In this document: in pieces, positions 6,193 through 9,132 of the stretch
Position numbering within the stretch: the stretch's first letter is position 1
How the letters are laid out: each line of letters starts with the position of its first letter
DNA from: Nitrospira sp.
Lineage (GTDB): Bacteria; Nitrospirota; Nitrospiria; Nitrospirales; Nitrospiraceae
NCBI GenBank assembly: GCA_020697375.1
Contig: JAJFBJ010000121.1
Coordinates: forward strand, 1-9,132
Direction of reading: 5' to 3'
DNA: 9,132 bases
Translations under genes and position numbers: made by a program
Notes under the pieces: generated by a model
Told to the model about the DNA's origin: nothing
Seen by the model: only the letters and a program-made list of their open reading frames with translations
Database searches by the model: none

Positions 6193-6729
6193 ATGGCGGA
6201 AGCAGTTGAAGAAAAAGGGCCGACGGTTCCGGCCGGCATACCCATGAAGATGGTCATCATTCTGGTCGCCGGCACCCTGGTCATCGGATTGGGCGTCGCT
6301 TTTGCGATGTTCAAGATGCTGTCCGGACCGCACGGTGAAACCTCCGCAGCCGAAAGCCACGCGGAAAAACCGGGCGCGCAGAAGGATGGCGAATCCAAAG
6401 AAGGCGGACATGCCGGCACAGCCGCCACGGGCGCCATCGCCGACCTGGATCCCTTCATCGTCAATCTCGCCGATGCGCCGGAAGTCCGGTATCTCAAGGT
6501 CACGATGAAGCTGGAAGTGGACAGCGCCGGCGCCGTCGAAGACGTCAAGGCGCGCACCCCCCAGATACGCGACACGATTCTGGTGTTGCTCACCAGCTTG
6601 GATTCCGCCACCGCCCGCTCGCCTCAGGGCAAACATAAGCTGCGCGACGATGTGACACAGCGCATCAACGGCCTGCTGCCCAAGAAGTCGGTCAAGTCGG
6701 CGTACTTCACGGAATTCGTCATCCAGTAG
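6193..6729 (+). CDS. fliL: FliL, stator-associated flagellar membrane protein
   Basis: FliL is a single-pass inner-membrane protein whose periplasmic domain surrounds and stabilises the MotAB stator. The 178-residue product has a short cytoplasmic N-terminus and one transmembrane helix at about 19-40 (MVIILVAGTLVIGLGVAFAM). A Lys/Glu/Gly-rich linker follows (about 45-80). The stomatin-like FliL domain begins with ADLDPFIVNLADAPEVRYLK, a family hallmark, and ends with the characteristic YFTEFVIQ. The ATG at 6193 is preferred because of the AGGAGG before it and because it gives the normal length; starting at 6142 would add 17 residues unlike the family. It is the first gene of the second sigma-54 unit. 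No motA/motB lies nearby, so the stator genes must be elsewhere. Confidence 0.94.
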   Translation: MAEAVEEKGPTVPAGIPMKMVIILVAGTLVIGLGVAFAMFKMLSGPHGETSAAESHAEKPGAQKDGESKEGGHAGTAATGAIADLDPFIVNLADAPEVRYLKVTMKLEVDSAGAVEDVKARTPQIRDTILVLLTSLDSATARSPQGKHKLRDDVTQRINGLLPKKSVKSAYFTEFVIQ

Positions 6730-6761
6730 CGCATCGCTCGATCCCCAAGCCCAAGGACGCC

Positions 6762-7733
6762 ATGGACAAGATACTGTCGCAGGAAGAAATCGATGCCTTG
6801 ATGGGTGGCGTGATGTCGGGGGAGGTCGACACGGAGCCGAAGGAGGAAGAGGATCCGAACGGCATCAAAGAGTACAGCCTCACCAACCAGGAACGCATCA
6901 TTCGTGGGCGCATGCCCACGATGGAGATGATCAACGATCGCTTTACGCGCCAGCAATCACTTTCCTGGAGCAGCCTGTTGCGCGAAAAGATCGAATTCAG
7001 CGTCGTCGGCACGGAAATCCTCAAATTCGGAGATTTCATCCAAAAGGTGCCGGTGCCCTCGTCGTTCAACCTGTTCATGATGGAGCCGCTCCGCGGCAAC
7101 GGCCTCTACATCATGGACGCGATGCTGGTCTATCTCATCGTGGACTTTTTCTTCGGCGGAAAGGCGCAAACGCACGTCAAACCGGAGGGGAGAGAGTTCA
7201 CGCCGATCCAGGTTCGCTTGATCAAGAAGCTGGTCCAGCAAGCGCTCGTGGATCTGGAAAAGGCCTGGCAGGCGGTCATGCAAATGAAAATCGGCTACTG
7301 CCGGTCCGAGAGTAACCCGCAGTTCGCCATGGTCGTCACCACATCGGAGATCGTCGTGGTGGTCACCCTGCAAGTCCACCTCGGAGATATCTCACGCGAG
7401 ATGTTCATCGCCTACCCCTATTCCATGCTGGAACCGATCAAGGAAAAGCTGTACTCGGGACTGTTTGCCGACAACGTGGAGCAGGACAGCAGCTGGGGCA
7501 GCCGTTTCAAGGACTCCCTGCAGGAATGTGACGTGGCGGTGACGGTGCAGTTGGGGACGGCCGGCATCTGTGTCGAAGACCTGCTGAACTTTTCGCCTGG
7601 CGATGTCTTGATGCTCGATCAACATCCCGGCGACCCGATGATTTGTCTGGTGGAGGGCGACCCCAAATTCCATGGTCAGCCCGGCGTGTTCAAGGGCAAT
7701 CATGCCTGTCGCGTCACCAAGGTATTAACTTAG
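6762..7733 (+). CDS. fliM: FliM, flagellar motor switch protein
   Basis: FliM forms the middle of the C-ring, binds phospho-CheY and passes the signal to FliG to reverse rotation. The 323-residue length is standard. The N-terminus MDKILSQEEIDALMGG carries the EIDAL-type CheY-P binding peptide, implying working chemotaxis. The CheC-like middle domain includes LRGNGLYIMDAMLVYLIVDF followed by FGGK, then GREFTPIQVRLIKKLVQQAL. The C-terminal SpoA/FliN-like domain spans about 255-322 (DVAVTVQLGTAGICVEDLLN, then PGDVLMLDQ and PGVFKGNHACRVTKVL). AAGGA (6753-6757) precedes the ATG by 4 nt. It follows fliL by 32 nt and precedes fliN by 31 nt. Confidence 0.97.
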   Translation: MDKILSQEEIDALMGGVMSGEVDTEPKEEEDPNGIKEYSLTNQERIIRGRMPTMEMINDRFTRQQSLSWSSLLREKIEFSVVGTEILKFGDFIQKVPVPSSFNLFMMEPLRGNGLYIMDAMLVYLIVDFFFGGKAQTHVKPEGREFTPIQVRLIKKLVQQALVDLEKAWQAVMQMKIGYCRSESNPQFAMVVTTSEIVVVVTLQVHLGDISREMFIAYPYSMLEPIKEKLYSGLFADNVEQDSSWGSRFKDSLQECDVAVTVQLGTAGICVEDLLNFSPGDVLMLDQHPGDPMICLVEGDPKFHGQPGVFKGNHACRVTKVLT

Positions 7734-7764
7734 GTTCGAAACCGGGACCAAAGGAGATTCTCGC

Positions 7765-8136
7765 ATGGGTAATGCCGACGCGACCGCACAGTCGGATCCT
7801 TCCAATCCCACCGACGATATGAGCTTGCAACCCACGTCGTTCCCTCAAGTCGACAACCAGGGCGCGGTGCCGGCCAACAAGAATATCGAGTTCGTGCTCG
7901 ACATTCCGCTTCAAGTCACCGTGCAGATCGGCTCGACACGCATGTTGATTCGAGAATTGCTCCAGTTGGGCCAGGGATCCGTCATCGAACTCAACAAGCT
8001 GGCCGGTGAGCCGATGGAAGTGCTGGTCAACAGCAAATTGGTCGCTCGCGGCGAAGTCGTGGTGGTGAACGAAAAATTCGGCATTCGCCTCACGGATGTC
8101 GTAAGCCCGAACCAACGGATTCAGCAACTCGGGTAG
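7765..8136 (+). CDS. fliN: FliN, flagellar motor switch protein
   Basis: FliN forms the bottom of the C-ring with FliM and helps dock the FliH-FliI export complex. The 123-residue protein has a polar, unstructured N-terminus (1-40), then one SpoA domain at about 44-116: VLDIPLQVTVQIGSTRMLIR, then GSVIELNKLAGEPMEVLVNS and VARGEVVVVNEKFGIRLTDV. These are canonical FliN motifs. There is no CheC-like domain, so it is FliN and not the longer FliY. AAAGGAG (7750-7756) precedes the ATG by 8 nt. Confidence 0.97.
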   Translation: MGNADATAQSDPSNPTDDMSLQPTSFPQVDNQGAVPANKNIEFVLDIPLQVTVQIGSTRMLIRELLQLGQGSVIELNKLAGEPMEVLVNSKLVARGEVVVVNEKFGIRLTDVVSPNQRIQQLG

Positions 8137-8147
8137 CAGGAGCCGGA

Positions 8148-8183
8148 ATGGTGATGACAGCCCTGAGTCGGCGAGAGGAATAA
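8148..8183 (+). CDS. Possible 11-codon leader ORF before fliO
   Basis: A tiny frame (MVMTALSRREE, TAA at 8181-8183) has AGGAG (8138-8142) 5 nt before its ATG, the best ribosome site in the fliN-fliO gap. It ends 10 nt before the fliO ATG, whose own GAGAGGAA (8173-8180) lies inside this frame at a long 13-nt distance. It may couple fliO translation to fliN. It could equally be chance. Confidence 0.25.
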   Translation: MVMTALSRREE

Positions 8184-8193
8184 ACGGTCCCGC

Positions 8194-8562
8194 ATGGATC
8201 TTTGGGAAAGTATGGTTCGCATGGCGTCGGCTCTCGGAGTCGTGCTGGCGCTGATTCTGGCTCTGCTGGCGTTGGCGCGATCCACTGTCGGCCGACGCTT
8301 CCTTCCCGCTGGCGGAACGCCGTCGATCAAGATCCTGGGAAGCAGCCATCTTGGCTCGCGGAAGCAGATCATGCTCGTAGCCGTGGCGGGGGAAGTCCTG
8401 ATACTCGGCACAACCGCCGCCGACATCGTCCTCCTCGGACATGTCACAGATCCTCAACAGGTGAATAGCCTCTTGTCCAGGTCTTCTTCCATTGTTCCTT
8501 CGTCCGTTATCCCCGCCGGCCGGTCGGACAGCAGCCAGGAGGCGGCCCCTGCGTCCCGCTGA
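8194..8562 (+). CDS. fliO: FliO, flagellar export-gate assembly protein
   Basis: FliO is a small membrane protein that stabilises FliP and helps assemble the FliP-FliR export gate core. The 122-residue product has one N-terminal transmembrane helix (about 8-28, ASALGVVLALILALLALA). The FliO cytoplasmic domain follows: IKILGSSHLGSRKQIMLVAV, then GEVLILGTTAADIVLLGHV, which matches the family's strand pattern of I-x-x-L-G-x-K-x-x-I-x-L-V-x-V-G-x-x-L-L-L-G. A Ser/Ala-rich tail ends it. The ATG at 8194 is the first start after an in-frame TGA (8164). Its ribosome site is 13 nt away, so the ATG at 8212 (after GGGAAAG) is an alternative. FliO is poorly conserved; position between fliN and fliP confirms it. 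Confidence 0.88.
   Translation: MDLWESMVRMASALGVVLALILALLALARSTVGRRFLPAGGTPSIKILGSSHLGSRKQIMLVAVAGEVLILGTTAADIVLLGHVTDPQQVNSLLSRSSSIVPSSVIPAGRSDSSQEAAPASR
8537..8542 (+). promoter_or_regulatory. Shine-Dalgarno sequence supporting a CTG start for fliP
   Basis: AGGAGG lies within the last codons of fliO, 6 nt before an in-frame CTG at 8549. No ATG or GTG start exists in the fliP frame between the upstream stop (8462) and the signal peptide. The only alternatives are TTG at 8492 and TTG at 8606, neither with a comparable site. Confidence 0.5.
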
Positions 8563-9132
8563 AACTACGCGACAGGAGCTACCGCGAAAGGCGGCTTGGG
8601 GTCGTTTGCTCGGTGGCGCTCTCTGCCTCAGCCTGATCTATGCGCTTTTCAGCGCCTCCTTCGCCCAGGCGGAAGGCCCTTCTCTGACTATCGATCTCGG
8701 ACCGGGCGGTACCAAACAGACGGCCGTGGTCCTCCAGATCCTGGCGCTGTTGACCGTTCTCTCCTTGGCGCCGGCCCTGTTCATCATGGTGACCTCGTTC
8801 ACCCGGATGGTCATCGTTCTCTCCTTTCTCAGGCAAGCGCTGGGAACGCAGCAGGTACCGCCCAACCAGGTCCTCATCAGTCTGGCTCTGTTCCTCACCA
8901 TGTTCGTCATGGCTCCGGTCGGACAAGCCGTCTACAAGGATGCCGTACAGCCGCTGCTGGCCGAGCAGATCGGGTACGACGAAGCCTGGAATCGAGGCAT
9001 CCTGCCGATCCGAAGTTTCATGCTCAAGCAAATGCGCGATAAGGATCTCGAATTGTTTCTCGAACTGGCCCATTCCCCCAAGCCCGCGCAGGTGGAGCAG
9101 GTTCCGACCCATGTGATCATCCCGGCCTTTGT
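8549..9132 (+). CDS. fliP: FliP, flagellar type III export gate protein (5' part, runs off window)
   Basis: FliP forms the pentameric core of the export gate in the inner membrane. About 194 codons are present, open at the window end (last residues HVIIPAF). The N-terminus has a basic stretch (PRKAAWGR) and a hydrophobic run (LLGGALCLSLIYALFSASFA), with likely cleavage at AQA|EG near residue 41; FliP is known to carry a signal peptide. The diagnostic core follows: LTVLSLAPALFIMVTSFTRM, then VIVLSFLRQALGTQQVPPNQ, then the second transmembrane helix. Near the end is FMLKQMRDKDLELFLELA. The identity is certain but the start is not. CTG at 8549 has a perfect AGGAGG and keeps the basic n-region, overlapping fliO by 14 nt. 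TTG at 8606 would leave a signal peptide without positive charge. Confidence 0.93.
   Translation, partial: MRPAETTRQELPRKAAWGRLLGGALCLSLIYALFSASFAQAEGPSLTIDLGPGGTKQTAVVLQILALLTVLSLAPALFIMVTSFTRMVIVLSFLRQALGTQQVPPNQVLISLALFLTMFVMAPVGQAVYKDAVQPLLAEQIGYDEAWNRGILPIRSFMLKQMRDKDLELFLELAHSPKPAQVEQVPTHVIIPAF

Noticed and set aside
5326..6636. A 436-codon open frame on the - strand
   Set aside because: It runs antisense through the ends of flgE and fliL, which are certain genes on the + strand, and through the regulatory gap. Its product is Arg/Ser-rich with no family resemblance, as expected for an antisense frame in GC-rich coding DNA.
1..9132. CRISPR arrays, tRNA/rRNA genes, insertion sequences or prophage genes
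   Set aside because: I saw no regularly spaced repeats, tRNA-like folds, transposase or phage motifs; the window is continuous flagellar gene content on one strand.

Overview
The window is a dense block of flagellar genes, all on the + strand, in this order: fliH (3' end only), fliI, fliJ, a MotE/FlbB-like gene, fliK, flgD, flgE, fliL, fliM, fliN, fliO, fliP (5' part only). It suggests a motile Gram-negative bacterium with a polar-type, sigma-54-regulated flagellar regulon. Gene order, GC-rich coding, the MotE-like gene between fliJ and fliK, and a very short FlgD would fit Nitrospirota (Nitrospira-like) or a deltaproteobacterial-type lineage. That placement is inference from remembered gene orders, not a database result.

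Region 1 (1-2523) holds the export ATPase complex. FliH, FliI and FliJ are encoded in overlapping frames: an 11-nt overlap for fliH/fliI and GTGA overlaps for fliI/fliJ and fliJ/motE-like. This suggests translational coupling. The fourth gene encodes a secreted or membrane-anchored coiled-coil protein with a C-terminal MotE/MgtE-N-like helical domain.

Region 2 (2524-2711) is a 188-bp gap with two hairpins and a near-consensus sigma-54 promoter (2659-2674), placed about 27 nt before the fliK start. It leads region 3 (2712-5863), the hook module: hook-length ruler (FliK), hook-cap scaffold (a short FlgD) and hook subunit (FlgE).

Region 4 (5864-6192) is a 329-bp gap with no convincing gene. It holds a 12-bp perfect GC-rich stem-loop just after flgE, inverted repeats of GTCA-N6-TGAC form resembling FleQ boxes, further palindromes, and a second, nearly perfect sigma-54 promoter (6136-6151).

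Region 5 (6193-9132) encodes FliL (stator-associated), the switch/C-ring proteins FliM and FliN, and the export-gate proteins FliO and FliP. FliP appears to start at a CTG codon behind a perfect Shine-Dalgarno sequence inside the end of fliO, and it runs off the window.

Nothing here looks like a wholly new system. The parts worth a second look are regulatory (two matched sigma-54 promoters with candidate enhancer sites), the MotE/FlbB-like gene, the minimal FlgD, the apparent absence of flbD/motA/motB between flgE and fliL, and the translation-start architecture around fliO/fliP.
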